A stretch of 64,000 nt of DNA from JALHVH01 sp963773685 (GCA_963773685.1 CAVZBY010000005.1:310001-374000), one strand, 5' to 3'. Positions 1-9,872 are shown, counted from the first letter of the stretch. The notes: generated by a model from the letters alone, not told the origin. Numbers and translations: made by a program.

Positions 1-501
1 CCCGGGGACGTCGCTCGTCAGGGTCTCCAGCGGCTTGATCGCGCCCATCTGGACCTCGTAGAGGCGCGCTTCCCTCCGGCTGAGCAGGAGGACGCAGATG
101 CGGCGATATTTTTCCAGGATGGCCAGGAGCGGACGGACATAGAAGTTCTGGTCGAAGACGATCCTGTTCCTCGGGCCGTGGGGCAGCTCGAGGACCTGGA
201 GGAACTCCTTCCGCGAACACGAGAAGATGGCCAGGCCCGGGGCGTTGAGAGAACCGAGGCTTTGGGCGCCGAAAGTCCCGATGGCTTCGAGGTCGCCCGC
301 CAGGGATTCCTTCTTGTCGCGGGCGAGGTCCGAGGCCTCGAGACGGTTCCGGCCCTCCTGGAGGAGCCCTTTGAGCGAGCCGGCGATCTCCTTCTTCGAC
401 AGCCGTCCTTTGTCAATATCCAGGTAGAACGACGTGGCCGGAAAGCCTCCGCCGTCGAAGCGCGAGAGCGTGTCTATTTGGGCGCGGCCGGTGATGAACA
501 T
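1..501 (-). CDS. baeRF-family (eRF1/Vms1-like) protein, 3'-truncated by window edge
   Basis: An open frame runs from ATG at 501 off the window edge, so about the first 167 residues are visible. The start is set by GGAGG four bases upstream and by a TTGACA-17-TATCTT promoter. The protein begins MFITGRAQIDTL and continues with FPATSFYLDID, then a helical stretch and RICVLLLSRREARLYEVQMG. This is the pattern of bacterial archaeo-eukaryotic release-factor-like proteins (baeRF, probably family 10), which are relatives of Vms1/eRF1 thought to act on stalled ribosomes or peptidyl-tRNA. The catalytic loop, if present, lies beyond the window. The family call rests on my recall of the N-terminal pattern, not on a search. 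It is divergent from tRNA-Leu. Confidence 0.7.
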   Translation of the reverse strand, partial: MFITGRAQIDTLSRFDGGGFPATSFYLDIDKGRLSKKEIAGSLKGLLQEGRNRLEASDLARDKKESLAGDLEAIGTFGAQSLGSLNAPGLAIFSCSRKEFLQVLELPHGPRNRIVFDQNFYVRPLLAILEKYRRICVLLLSRREARLYEVQMGAIKPLETLTSDVPG

Positions 502-573
502 GAAACCTCCTTGGAATTTTTCTGGAAACCGGGTTCCCCTAGAGGGCACCGAAGGGATGAAACCACTGTTTTA

Positions 574-602
574 AAGATACGGGGCGGCCGTGGGTTTGTC
601 AA
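574..602 (-). promoter_or_regulatory. sigma70-type promoter of the baeRF-like gene
   Basis: On the minus strand a perfect -35 TTGACA (602-597) is separated by 17 bases from a -10 TATCTT (579-574). It lies about 70 bp upstream of the ATG at 501. Confidence 0.7.
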
Positions 603-624
603 GTCCGCGCGAAGCGGGCACGGC

Positions 625-653
625 TTTACACCCGAGGGCGTTCCGGCTATAAT
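625..653 (+). promoter_or_regulatory. sigma70-type promoter of tRNA-Leu
   Basis: TTTACA (625-630), a 17-bp spacer and a perfect TATAAT (648-653). The predicted start near 660 is about 24 bp before the mature tRNA 5' end. This is one of the best-matching promoters in the window. Confidence 0.8.
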
Positions 654-683
654 AACCGCCTGAAACCTGAGACGGACCCGGTC

Positions 684-770
684 GCGGAAGTGGCGGAATT
701 GGCAGACGCGTAAGCCTCAGGAGTTTATGGCCGCAAGGCCGTGGGGGTTCAAGTCCCCCCTTCCGCACCA
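684..770 (+). tRNA. tRNA-Leu (anticodon CAG)
   Basis: A full class II tRNA cloverleaf can be drawn. The acceptor stem is GCGGAAG paired with CTTCCGC, followed by A and an encoded CCA. The D-arm carries GG, the anticodon stem is TAAGC/GTTTA with loop CTCAGGA, there is a long variable arm with a GGCC/GGCC stem, and the T-arm contains GGTTCAAGTCC. The anticodon at 718-720 is CAG, decoding CUG, the preferred leucine codon of a GC-rich genome. The long variable arm fits leucine. Confidence 0.95.
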
Positions 771-785
771 GCTCCTCCTCCCGTC

Positions 786-2145
786 ATGGCCCCGAAACGC
801 AATTTCCTCCTGATCAATCCCTGGATCCACGATTTTACGGCCTATGACCTCTGGGCCCGGCCGCTCGGCCTCCTCTACATCGCCGCCATCCTCGAAAAGG
901 CCTTTCCCTGCCGGGTCGATCTCATCGACTGCCTCGACCGCGCCCACCCCGCCCTCTCCCGGGGCCTCCGTTCCCGGCCCGACGGCCGGGGTCCCCTTCC
1001 CAAGGAAGCGATCCCCAAGCCCTCCGTCCTCGCGCACATCCCGCGGCGCTTCTCGCGCTACGGCATTCCCGTCGCCCTCTTCCGCGAGGCCCTGGGCCGC
1101 GTTCCGCCGCCCGACATCGTATTCGTGACCGGCGCGATGACCTATTGGTATCCGGGCGTTCAGGAGGCCGTAGGGCTGGTACGGGAGAGGTTCGGGCAAG
1201 TTCCCGTCGCGCTCGGGGGCGCTTATGCGACGCTCATGCCGGACCATGCCCGCCGGCACTCCGGCGCCGACGTCGTCGTCGAAGGGCCGGGCGAGAACAG
1301 GGTCCTGCCTCTTGTGAGAGAGGTCCTGGGCGACGCCCCGGCGGAGGCGGGAGCGTACCCGACGCTCGATAGCATGCCCCGTGCCGGCGTTCGATCTGCT
1401 CGGCGACAGGACCTGCCTCCCCATCCTGACATCCCGGGGCTGTCCCTACCGATGCTCGTTCTGCGCCGGCCGCCTGCTCTTCGACGGGTTCGAACAGCGG
1501 GCCCCGGCGTCCGTTTTCGCCGAGATCGCCGACGGAGCGGGACGGCTCGGGGCACGGCATTTCGCGTTCTATGACGACGCGCTCCTGATGAACAAGGCCG
1601 GGCACCTGGCTCCCGTCCTGGAAGCCGTCGTCGATTCCGGCCTGCCCGTGAGCTTCCATGCGCCGAACGGCGTCCATGTCCGGGAGATCGATCCCGCCTT
1701 CGCCCGGCTCCTCCGGCGGGCCGGTATGAAGTCCCTCTTCCTGAGCCAGGAATCCCTGGACGAGGAGCTCCTCGAGGCGCGGGCCCCGAAGGTCGTCCCC
1801 GGGGACCTCGAGCGGGCCCTCTCGGCCCTGGAGGGCGGGGGATACCTCCGGAGCGACATCGGCGTTTATCTGATCGCCGGCCTGCCCGGCCAGAGGGCCG
1901 AGACCGTCCGGGAGGCCGTTCGCCGCGTCCTCGAGCTCGGGGCGGTTCCCCGGCTTGCCCACTATTCTCCCATCCCGGGGACGCCGGATTGGGAGAGCCT
2001 CGTCCGCCGGGGCGCCCTGTCCGCCGACGCCGATCCCCTCCTCCACAACAAGACGGTCGGACCCTGGCTCTGGGGGAGCCTCTCCCCGGACGACCTCGCG
2101 GAGATCCGGGCGGATATCGCAAGAGCGCGCGAAGGGAGGGGCTGA
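786..2145 (+). CDS. B12-binding-domain radical SAM protein (single-base frameshift)
   Basis: The N-terminal third (from ATG 786, KRNFLLINPW, then RPLGLLYIAAILE and a Rossmann-like stretch ending GGAYATL) fits a B12-binding-like domain. The C-terminal part, read from 1381, has the radical SAM cluster motif CPYRCSFC after LTSRG, followed by a TIM-barrel-like region with FYDDALLMN and LIAGLPGQ. The two halves are in different frames. Removing one C from the CCCC run at 1376-1380 joins them into about 452 residues, so I treat this as one gene with a frameshift (possibly a sequencing error). Starts before 786 fall inside the tRNA. The substrate is unknown. Confidence 0.75.
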
Positions 2146-2202
2146 CCCGCCCCGTGCGGAGAGACCGTCATATGGTACAATGATGAGAAGGGATATAATC
2201 AC

Positions 2203-3141
2203 ATGAAAAGAACATCCTGGTTCGCCTTCGGATTGCTGGCCTTCGCCTTCGCGGCCTCATGCCGCCTCTACAACCTCGAGCGGAAGCTGAATCCCGAGGA
2301 CGCCGCCTTCTTTTCCCAGGTGCAGTACATCATCACCAATGACGAGCGCAAGATCTTCCTCGAGCTCCCGGAGTCCGAGCGGGCCGCGTTCCAGGCGGAG
2401 TTCTGGAAGCGTCGCGATCCCGACCCCGACACCGCCGAGAACGAGTACAAGACCGAATACTTCCGGCGGGTGGAGCGGGCGACCGCTCTCTTCCACGGCG
2501 AGGGGCGGGCGGGATGGCTGACCGACCGCGGCCGCATCTTCATCCTTTTCGGCCAGCCGAGCGAGCGGATGACCTACCCCATGGACGCCGGGGGCTTCTG
2601 CCGCGAGGTCTGGTACTACGGGAACTTCCCGGTCATCTTCGTCGACGAGCACTGCTCGGGGAGCTTCACCCTGACCGCGGTCAACCTGGAGCACCTCCAG
2701 GAGCTCAACCTCGCCCAAGCCTACTTCCGGAAGTCGCCGTCCCAGGAAAAGAAGCTGTTCGACTATGACGTCACGTTCGCCGGGAAGGTCGTCAGCGGGG
2801 ACCGGTACGAGGGAAGCCTCGTCATCGAGGTCCCGTACCGGGGCCTGTGGTTTACGGCCAAGGACGAGAAGCTCGCGACCACCCTGATCTTCACGGCGGA
2901 ATTGAAGACCTCCACAGGGAAGATCTTCTGGAAGAAGACCCAGGAGTTCCCCATCATCGCCGACGAGGCCGACCTCCAGGCACGCCGGGACGAATCCTAC
3001 AGGATGGAGCTCCCGATGGTCCTCGAGGGGGACCTCGGGGCCCTGCGGCAGGGGAAGGCCGTCCTTCAGGTCAGCCTGAAGAACTCGACCGAGGGCGAGA
3101 TCCTCCGGAAGGACATCGATTTCCGCCTCGACCAGAACTAG
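2203..3141 (+). CDS. GWxTD-domain lipoprotein
   Basis: This is a 312-residue protein with a signal peptide ending in a lipobox (FAASC), so it is probably a lipidated envelope protein. The middle contains GWLTDRGRIFILFGQP, the signature of the GWxTD domain. FWKRRDPDPDT, a stretch that usually precedes the motif, lies upstream. The C-terminal half is beta-rich and alternates charged and hydrophobic residues. GWxTD proteins are common in Acidobacteriota and Aminicenantes, and their molecular role is not established. The start is ATG 2203 with AAGGGA upstream. The gene converges with the receptor on the other strand, sharing four bases. Confidence 0.85.
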   Translation: MKRTSWFAFGLLAFAFAASCRLYNLERKLNPEDAAFFSQVQYIITNDERKIFLELPESERAAFQAEFWKRRDPDPDTAENEYKTEYFRRVERATALFHGEGRAGWLTDRGRIFILFGQPSERMTYPMDAGGFCREVWYYGNFPVIFVDEHCSGSFTLTAVNLEHLQELNLAQAYFRKSPSQEKKLFDYDVTFAGKVVSGDRYEGSLVIEVPYRGLWFTAKDEKLATTLIFTAELKTSTGKIFWKKTQEFPIIADEADLQARRDESYRMELPMVLEGDLGALRQGKAVLQVSLKNSTEGEILRKDIDFRLDQN

Positions 3142-6100
3142 AACTGTACGCCCAGGGTGAGCCGGACGGAACGGGTCCCGAGCAGGGAAACGTACTTTTC
3201 GTAGGTCGGGCTGAGCACCCGCGTCCCCTCGCTCGAATCCGCCGCCGTCGGATACCAGAACCCGCCGTCGTCGAGGTCGAGGAGGCCCGTCTTGTTCCCC
3301 AGCAGGTTGAAGACGTCGACCGTGAGGGTCAGCCTCTTCCGGCTCCGGAGCACGAGCTCCTTCTCGAGCCGCGCGTCCAGGCTCTGCTCGAACGCGAAGC
3401 GCCGGGCGCCCGGCGTCTCCAGATAGACCGTGACGGGCTCCGACACGACGCCGTTCGCGGCGGCCCAATCGGCCGGCGGGAGGATGGTCACGGTCCGGGC
3501 CCAGGGGGCCCCGCTGCGGCGGGCGTACATCAGGGTCAGATAGATATCCGCCGGGAACCTGTAGGTCGCGAGGAGGCGGATGGCCGACGGCCGGTCGAGG
3601 TCGAGCCGGGAATCCGTCCCGACGTTGACGAACGAGTTGGGGCTTCCCGCGAGCGCCGAAAAGCCCGAGCTCGCCTCGGGGCCCAAGCCCGCGTTACCCG
3701 TGGCCCGGCTCCAGACCACGGAGCCGAAGAACTGCCAGTTGCGGGACATCCGTTTCCGGACCGTGAGCTCGAACGCCGAATACTTCCGCTCGAGCTCCGG
3801 GACGTTCCGGAGCTGGTCGAATAGCGCCGGGGCGGTATTGGACCGGTAGTAAACCGTCACCGGCGTCTCGGGGTAAGGGCCCGAGGCGGGGACGGAGGTT
3901 GCGAACGGGACCCACCATCCCTCGTCCGCCTGGTCGGCCCGATACCAGGCGGCGCCCGTGGCCGGATCGTAAAGGACGTTCTCGACGATGTCCTTCTGGG
4001 TCTTGGACACGTATTGCGCCTCGATCGAGAGGTCCTTCATGATCTCCCGGCTGAGGCCGAACGCGAGCTCGGTGACGGTGGGTGCCTTGAGGTCCTCCGC
4101 GACGCGCTGGCGGCTGAACTCGGGCTTGTAGATCCGGTAATCGTCCTGGTAGAGGGCGAAGGCATCCGTCGTATCCACGGTGCCCTTCCCGTCCTCGTCG
4201 TACCAGATGAAGCTGTGGGAACGGGTCGGAAGGAAGGGGGAAACGCCCCGGACATAGCCCAAGGACAGATAATCCGAATACCGCGAGTATGAGGACCTCA
4301 GCATGGTCCGGCCGTCGCCGAGGAGGTCCAGGCTCAGGCCGATCCGGGGCGATAGCGCGTTCCAGGTCAGGAACTGGTCCCATTCCGGGATGACGAGCGA
4401 GTCATACAAGTTCACGCCGGCCTGGGGCTTGACGAGCGAGGTGCCGATGGCGACGCCCACGGCGTTCCCGCTCGCGGCCTTCGCGATCGCCGGAATGCGG
4501 GCGGACGACCGGTCGAAGCGCAGGCCGAGGTGAAGTGTAGCCCGATGGGCGATCGTCACCGCGTCCTGGGCGTAGAAGCCGAGGCGCTTCATCTCGTTCT
4601 TGAGGATGAAGCCCCCTTCTTCTTTCGAGGCCATGGAGAAGGAGATCAGGCCCTTGCCGACCGTGGCGCCGGTCTTCGGCGAGACGCCGGTCCCGAAATA
4701 ATAGGGGCTTCCGTCGAACCAGGTCACGCCGAGGTTGTCGGTCTTCCAGGCTGAAAGGTCCGCGTAGCCGTCCTCGTACTCCGCCCCCGCCTTGAGTTCG
4801 TGGCTGATCCCCAGGGTGTCCTGGAGGCGCGTGATGGAGGCCGAGCCCTTGAAGCGCCGGTCCGTCGACGATTCGTTGTAAGGGGCGGCCCCCCAAATGC
4901 GATCGGTGGCCGCGTCCGTGTAGGACGGCCCGGTCCCCGAGTCGGGATTGAGGGAGAGGGGCCGCTGGCGCTGGGCGAGATTGAGCCCTACGTCGACGAA
5001 GGTATCCTGGTCCAGCTTGTAGTTGAAGGCCCCGGCGACCATGAAGAGGCTTTCGTGCTTGAGGGCACGGGTCGCCGTCTTCGGGAAGTTCCAGGTGAGG
5101 TAGGATTCGTCGATGGGCTGATTACGGTCCTGGAAGTTGACCGTGATCGACGCCCGGATCTGGGACGTGACCTGGGTGCTCAGCTTCAGGAAGGACATCA
5201 GGTCGCGGTTTCGCCAGTCATAGGCGGGATTGAGGGTCCCGCCGGGGTCCTTCCAGGGGATGAAGGGCGCGGGCATGGACTTGAAGGCCAGACGGAAGTC
5301 GAAAAAGTACCAGCCCCGGTCTTCGATGACCGGGCCTCCCATATCGAGGGAGAAATCCCAGATCCTGGGATTCACAGAGGGGGTTCCCAGGCCGTTATCC
5401 TCGAAATCGGACGCCGACCAGAGGCCTTTGGATAGCCCTTGGCTCGTGTGATGCAGCCGGAACTCGCCCAGGAACGCGTTCCCGCCCGACCTGGGGACGA
5501 CGTTGATGAATCCGCCCTGAGCGGGATAGGTCTCGGCGGGGCGGGCGGTGCCCTCGATATCGACCTCTTCGATGATGTCCGTATTGACCGCCGCGAAAGG
5601 GGCCATGTTCAGGGGGTTCGTGACGTCGGCGCCGCCGAGGACGAATGTGTTCGCCCGGACGGAGGAGCCCAGGAACGCAAAATACCCCGAAGAGCCGTCC
5701 CCGACGGGCACGACCCCGGGGACCAGGGCGAGGATGGCCGAAAAGTCCCTGGGGAGGGGGGCGCGGCGGAGGAGGTCCCCGTCGATGACGAACGAGGCCC
5801 CGGCGGACCGGCCGTCGATCGCCGGGGCGGCGTCGAGGCTCGTGATCTCCTCCTCGATCTCCGTGGCCTCGAGGCGGATGTTCAGGGAGAGGACGCGGCC
5901 GGCGTGGACCCTGAGGGTGTCGACGTTGACCGTCTTGAACCCGGGCATCTCGACCGTCAATTTATAGGTCCCCGGGGGGAGCGTGAGAAAACCGTAGTTG
6001 CCGGTGTCGGCGGTGATGTAGTTCTGGATCCCGAGCTGGGCCGGGGACGAAACGTAGATGAAGGCGCCCGGAAGGGGAAAGCCGGCTTTGTCGGTGATCC

Positions 6101-6199
6101 GGCCTTTGATGGAACCCGTCTGCCGCTCGGCGAACGCCGGGAACACGGCGGCGAAATGATGAACAGGACGAGCATGGTACGAACCGATCTTTTGACCAC
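3138..6199 (-). CDS. Oar-like TonB-dependent receptor with carboxypeptidase-regulatory-like domain (N-terminal frameshift)
   Basis: A large outer-membrane receptor of about 1,020 residues. After the signal peptide, GSIKGRITD and PPGTYKLTVEMPGF mark a carboxypeptidase-regulatory-like Ig domain. A plug-like region follows, then a long beta-barrel with alternating aromatic strands ending in LTLGVQF. I place the start at GTG 6199: AAGGAGG precedes it and the frame encodes a signal-peptide core (VKRSVRTMLVLFII). That frame must shift by one base near 6150 to join the body. The computed TTG start at 6230 would lie inside the -10 box and is rejected. The ligand is unknown. Confidence 0.85.
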
Positions 6200-6221
6200 G
6201 GAGGCCTCCTTGAACGGGCTC

Positions 6222-6227
6222 ATTATA
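6222..6227 (-). promoter_or_regulatory. -10 element upstream of the Oar-like receptor
   Basis: A perfect TATAAT on the minus strand, 22 bp before the GTG at 6199 and leaving room for the AAGGAGG ribosome site. I see no good -35 at 17-18 bp. Confidence 0.5.
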
Positions 6228-6310
6228 CAATATTTCCGGTCCCGGGTATCCATGTATTTAACGCGCCCGGCCCCCGATCGGTTACAACGCGCGGGAGGAA
6301 AGAACGGGCT

Positions 6311-7246
6311 TCAGGAGGCTGCGGGAAAGGCCTGATCGCGGGCCCAGGCGGCCGCGCCGATGAGGCCGGCGTCGTTCCCCAGGCTGGCCTTGGCGATCGT
6401 CGCGCAGGCGAATGATACCCGGTGGGAGCGCTGTCGCGCCTGCTCGCACGGCCGCGTCCATGAGGAACTCGCCGCCGGCCATGACCCCCCCGCCGAGGAG
6501 GATCATCCCGGGGTTGAGCAGGTTGATGACGATGCCGAGCCCGATGCCCAGGTAGTAGCCGCAGCTGGCGAAGCTCTCGATGGCCTGGGCGTCGCCCTGC
6601 CTGGCGAGGTTATAGATGTCCTCGGCCGTGAGGTCCTCGCCGCTTCCGGCCATGTCGACGTAATTTCGGACGATCCTCGGAGCGGAGACCTCGGTCTCCA
6701 GACAGCCGTTGTTCCCGCAATTGCAGAGCGTGCTCGTCGGCCCCGGATTGACCGTGATGTGGCCGATCTCGCCGGCGAACCCGCACCGGCCGTGCCAGAG
6801 CTTTCCGTCCAGGATCAGGCCCGAACCGACCCCGGTCCCGATGGTCACGCAGGACGAGGGAATGGGCGTCCCGGCCGGCCCCGTGCTTCCACTCGCCGTA
6901 GGCGGCCATGTTGGCGTCGTTGTCGATACGGAACGGCACGTCCAGGACCTTTTGGAGGGCCGGGACGAGGGCGAAGCCGTCGAGACTCGGGTAATTGGGG
7001 GAATGGAGGATCTTCTGGTCCTTCAGGCTGAAGAACCCGGCGAACCCGAATCCCGCGCTCGCGAGCCGGGCTCCGTGTTTGGTCCGGAGCCTCTTCCAGA
7101 TGTCGCCGATGAGGCCCATCAGGTCCTCGATGGAGCCGGGGCTCGGGCGTCCTGTCCTTGAAAACGAGGCTTCCCTGAGCGTCGATGAGGCCGAACTTGA
7201 GCTGTGTCCCGCCGAGATCGAATCCGGCATGCAGGGCGTCGCTCAT
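6311..7246 (-). CDS. ROK-family sugar kinase, three frameshifts
   Basis: Read across three frames, this gives one ROK kinase of about 311 residues. The N-terminal ATP loop is FDLGGTQLKFGLID. The middle has IDNDANMAAYGEWKHG with the catalytic Asp, then TIGTGVGSG. The zinc-binding signature CNCGNNGCLE follows, and the C-terminus ends SLGNDAGLIGAA. Frames change near 7145 (an extra C in CCCC), near 6855 and near 6420. The stop is TGA at 6313-6311, not the downstream stop of the shifted frame. ROK kinases phosphorylate glucose, ManNAc or fructose; this substrate cannot be read. The ATG overlaps the methyltransferase stop (ATGA), which indicates translational coupling. Confidence 0.8.
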
Positions 7247-8487
7247 GGCTTCTTCCCTATGACCGCGTAATTCGGCGGGGCATAGAGGAGGGCGTTGAGC
7301 TTGTCGATGTCGGCGTTCAGGGCCGCCGCGCGGTCGTCCGCCCCCGGGACCTCGCTCAAGCGCTCCTCTCCGAGGGCGGCCGAGTACCGGATTTCGACGT
7401 CGGCGAATCCCGAGCTCTCGAGCAGGAACTTGAGGGATAGGGGATGGACGGGCTGCTCATGGGACATGTCGAGGAAATAGATCTGGACCAGGGCGAAGAC
7501 CGAGGTCGGATTGACGGTTTCGAGAACGATCCTCCCGCCCGGAGCGAGCTTGGCGAATGCGGTCGCGACGAGCTTCCGGAGGTAGGCGGGAGGCAGGTGC
7601 TCGACGACCTGCGAGGAAAAGATCCCGGCGAGGGACCCGTCGGGGGTCTCGCCGAGACGCTCCAGGAGATCCTGTTTCCTGCAGTCGAGCCCTTTGTCCA
7701 GGCACGCGTCGATCATCGCGCCGTTGAGGTCGACGCCCGCGGCTTCGACGCCGCGCTCGCGAAGGAGTTCCAGGAACTCGCCCCGGCCGCAGCCGAGGTC
7801 AAGGACCTTCCCCGCCTCGGGGAAGAGCGAGGCATATTCGGCCTGCTGTTTTCGGATGTCCTCCTCCGATCCCCGGAACCGGTTCTCGAACCCGGCGTAG
7901 CGCCAGTCCTCGAGCGGCTCGAGGAGGGGACGAACATCCGCCGCCGCCGGCGGCCCGCCTTTCTCCAGGGCGGCGAGCAGGGCGTCCAGCTTCTCATGAA
8001 GGAGCATGAACTTCTTCATGAGGATCTGGACGTCGTCGTACGCGGCGGCGAGCTTCGCGACGCGCCATTCCATGCTCTTGAAGATCATGCCGACGTGGTT
8101 GCTGCCCAGGGCGTCGAATTCCCGGTCGCGGGCCTCGCCCAGGTCGGATTGCTTGCCGACGAGGTCGACGAGGCCGGAAACGGCTTCGCGGGTGGAGCGA
8201 ATATGGGCTTCGAGAAGGGAGGAAAGCTCCCGGACGGCCGATACGGCCAGCCCGAAATCCGCCGCCGGGACGGCGGCGCGCTTGGAGCCGAAGAGCGACC
8301 TCTTCTGCTCCGGGAAGGCGTGGAGGGCGCGGGCGGCCTTCTCCAGGGCCGCTACGGCCTCGGAGAGGCGGGCGGACCCGGCCTGGAGCTCCTCGAGGGC
8401 GCCTGCCTTCAGCGAGGCGGCGCTCCGGGCGAGGTCTTCGTCCTTCGCCCGGCGCTCCTCGGCGAGCTTTTCCAGGGTCCGTCTCAT
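7243..8487 (-). CDS. coiled-coil plus class I SAM-dependent methyltransferase
   Basis: A 414-residue protein. Roughly the first 200 residues are Glu/Lys/Ala-rich helix, predicted coiled coil, with FPEQKRSLFGS in the middle. The C-terminal half is a class I methyltransferase: motif I VLDLGCGRGEFLELL near residue 225, then AAGVDLNGAMID and VVEHLPPAYL, ending with HPLSLKFLLE. The arrangement resembles WbdD-like or polysaccharide-modifying methyltransferases. The specific substrate is inference. It lies between tatA (6-bp gap) and the ROK kinase (4-bp overlap) in one operon. Confidence 0.75.
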   Translation of the reverse strand: MRRTLEKLAEERRAKDEDLARSAASLKAGALEELQAGSARLSEAVAALEKAARALHAFPEQKRSLFGSKRAAVPAADFGLAVSAVRELSSLLEAHIRSTREAVSGLVDLVGKQSDLGEARDREFDALGSNHVGMIFKSMEWRVAKLAAAYDDVQILMKKFMLLHEKLDALLAALEKGGPPAAADVRPLLEPLEDWRYAGFENRFRGSEEDIRKQQAEYASLFPEAGKVLDLGCGRGEFLELLRERGVEAAGVDLNGAMIDACLDKGLDCRKQDLLERLGETPDGSLAGIFSSQVVEHLPPAYLRKLVATAFAKLAPGGRIVLETVNPTSVFALVQIYFLDMSHEQPVHPLSLKFLLESSGFADVEIRYSAALGEERLSEVPGADDRAAALNADIDKLNALLYAPPNYAVIGKKP

Positions 8488-8493
8488 GACGGG

Positions 8494-8688
8494 TCAGTTG
8501 GCGGGCGGGTCGTTCTTCTTCGAGGTCTTGTCGTCCTCATCCTTGGTGTTCATGGACTTCTTGAAGTTCTTGATGCCGTCCCCCAGGGATTTCCCGAGGT
8601 CGGGGAGCTTGCGGGCGCCGAAGATGATGATGACGATGAGCAGGATGAGCAGGAGCTCCGTCGGTCCGAGCGAGCCTAGAAATAACAT
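8494..8688 (-). CDS. tatA: TatA/TatE-type twin-arginine translocase subunit
   Basis: 64 residues with the classic TatA layout: a short periplasmic N-terminus (MLFLGSLGPTE), a single transmembrane helix (LLLILLIVIIIFG), a hinge, an amphipathic helix beginning ARKLPDLGKSLGDGIKNF, and a charged, disordered tail. It has the TatA FGxxKLPxL pattern rather than the longer TatB form. It forms the Tat pore used by proteins such as the hydrogenase small subunit at 48.5-49.7 kb, which carries an SRREFLRF signal. GGAGG precedes the ATG. Confidence 0.93.
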   Translation of the reverse strand: MLFLGSLGPTELLLILLIVIIIFGARKLPDLGKSLGDGIKNFKKSMNTKDEDDKTSKKNDPPAN

Positions 8689-8715
8689 CGTTTTCCTCCA
8701 TAAATCTCCGTTCCA

Positions 8716-8744
8716 ACGGTACTTGAGTCATGCCGAATTGTCAA
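8716..8744 (-). promoter_or_regulatory. candidate tatA operon promoter
   Basis: Minus-strand TTGACA (8744-8739), 17-bp spacer, TACCGT (8721-8716). The -35 is perfect and the -10 is weak. It lies 27 bp before the tatA ATG. Confidence 0.5.
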
Positions 8745-8841
8745 GGAACGCCCGCCTGGGACCGGGGTCCTCGACCCTCCGGCACCCTGGCTGGAATTTG
8801 GATCTTCCGGGATCCGACGTTCCCGGCCCTTCTCGGGGCTC

Positions 8842-9276
8842 TCAGTCCGCGACTTCGATGATAGCCTCGATCTCGACGGGCATATTCATGGGCAGGGAGC
8901 CGACGCCGACGGCCGAGCGGGCATGACGGCCGGCCTCGCCGAAGACCTCGATGAACAGGTCCGAACACCCGTTGATGACGTACGGCTGATCGCCGAAACC
9001 CGCCACGGCGTTCACCATGCCCACCACCTTGACGACCCTTTTGACCCTGCGGAGACTGCCCAGCTCCCGCTTGATGACGGCGAGCAGGACGAGACCGGTC
9101 TCCCGGGCCAGGGCATGGGCCGTTTCCTTGTCGATGTCCCGGCCGACCACGCCCGGCTTTCCGATCGGGCCCTTGCCGGAGATGAAAAGAAGATCGCCGG
9201 TCCGGACGCAATCGACATAGTTTCCGAGAGCGTCGGGGATCCTGGGCAGCTTTTGTTCGAGGTCTTCCAGGTTCAT
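8842..9276 (-). CDS. RidA-family protein, cytosolic
   Basis: A 144-residue YjgF/YER057c/UK114 protein (NLEDLEQKLPRIPDALGNY, LLFISGKGPI, then KRVVKVVGMVNAV). RidA enzymes hydrolyse reactive imines and enamines released by PLP enzymes. This copy has no signal peptide. Its sequence is closer to the YjgF-like group than to strict RidA: I cannot find the canonical C-terminal catalytic RxxxxxxxLP Arg segment, since the end reads NMPVEIEAIIEV. Deaminase activity is therefore uncertain. It follows the second RidA gene by 15 bp. Confidence 0.85.
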   Translation of the reverse strand: MNLEDLEQKLPRIPDALGNYVDCVRTGDLLFISGKGPIGKPGVVGRDIDKETAHALARETGLVLLAVIKRELGSLRRVKRVVKVVGMVNAVAGFGDQPYVINGCSDLFIEVFGEAGRHARSAVGVGSLPMNMPVEIEAIIEVAD

Positions 9277-9291
9277 GGCCGGTCCCGTCGA

Positions 9292-9759
9292 CTATCGGAC
9301 GGCGATCGCGGAGACCTCGATCTTCGCGCCCATGGCGAGCTTGACGACCTGGACGGTCGCCCGGGTCGGGGGGACCGTCCGGAAATACTTCCGGAATACG
9401 GCATTGAACTCGCCGAATTCCGCGAAATCCGTGATGAACGCCGTCGTTTCCACGACGTGCGAGAGGTCCAGCCCCGCCTTCTTGCAGAGGACCTCGATGT
9501 TCCGGATAACCCGCTCCGCCTGCTCGGTCATGGTCGTCCCCACGAGCACCCCCGTTTTGGGGTCGATGGGGATCTGTCCCGAGACGAACAGGGTCCCCTG
9601 GACCAGGATGGCCGGGGAGTACGGGGTATCCGCGGGCTTGTCCGACAGCGAAAAGGCCTTTCGCGGGGACTGGGGTTCCGTCGAAGCCACGAGCGAGGGG
9701 GCCGCGAGGACCGCCGCGACGAACAGGACGATGATCATCATGGGAATTCTCTTGGTCAT
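9292..9759 (-). CDS. RidA-family protein with signal peptide
   Basis: 155 residues from ATG 9759, chosen because AAGGAGG lies just upstream and the sequence begins with a signal peptide (TKRIPMMIIVLFVAAVLAAPS). An earlier in-frame start would add an untranslatable-looking leader. After the signal the protein shows the RidA fold pattern: YSPAILVQGTLFVSGQIPID, then TEQAERVIRNIEVL, and PPTRATVQVVKLAMGAKIEV, including the Arg that binds the substrate carboxylate in active RidA. An exported RidA is unusual, because the known substrates are cytosolic. Confidence 0.85.
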   Translation of the reverse strand: MTKRIPMMIIVLFVAAVLAAPSLVASTEPQSPRKAFSLSDKPADTPYSPAILVQGTLFVSGQIPIDPKTGVLVGTTMTEQAERVIRNIEVLCKKAGLDLSHVVETTAFITDFAEFGEFNAVFRKYFRTVPPTRATVQVVKLAMGAKIEVSAIAVR

Positions 9760-9872
9760 GGGACCTCCTTGTCCCCCCCATTCTATCAAGTTCGGAGCCC
9801 GGGCGTCACCTCCCAAGTCCCGAAAGGCGCCGGGCGGCCCCGCCCCGTGTCGCGCCTCCAGGCCTTTTCTTA

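Noticed and set aside
178..663. 161-codon plus-strand frame at the left edge
   Set aside because: It overlaps the baeRF-like gene on the other strand, which has a ribosome site and a promoter. The plus frame has neither and would run over the tRNA promoter.
2194..2199. TATAAT three bases before the GWxTD start as a leaderless promoter
   Set aside because: Transcription from it would begin inside or after the ATG, and an AAGGGA ribosome site is present. Its promoter was not identified.
3138..6230. TTG 6230 as the Oar-like receptor start
   Set aside because: It would begin within the TATAAT box and lacks a signal peptide. GTG 6199 with AAGGAGG and a signal-like frame is better.
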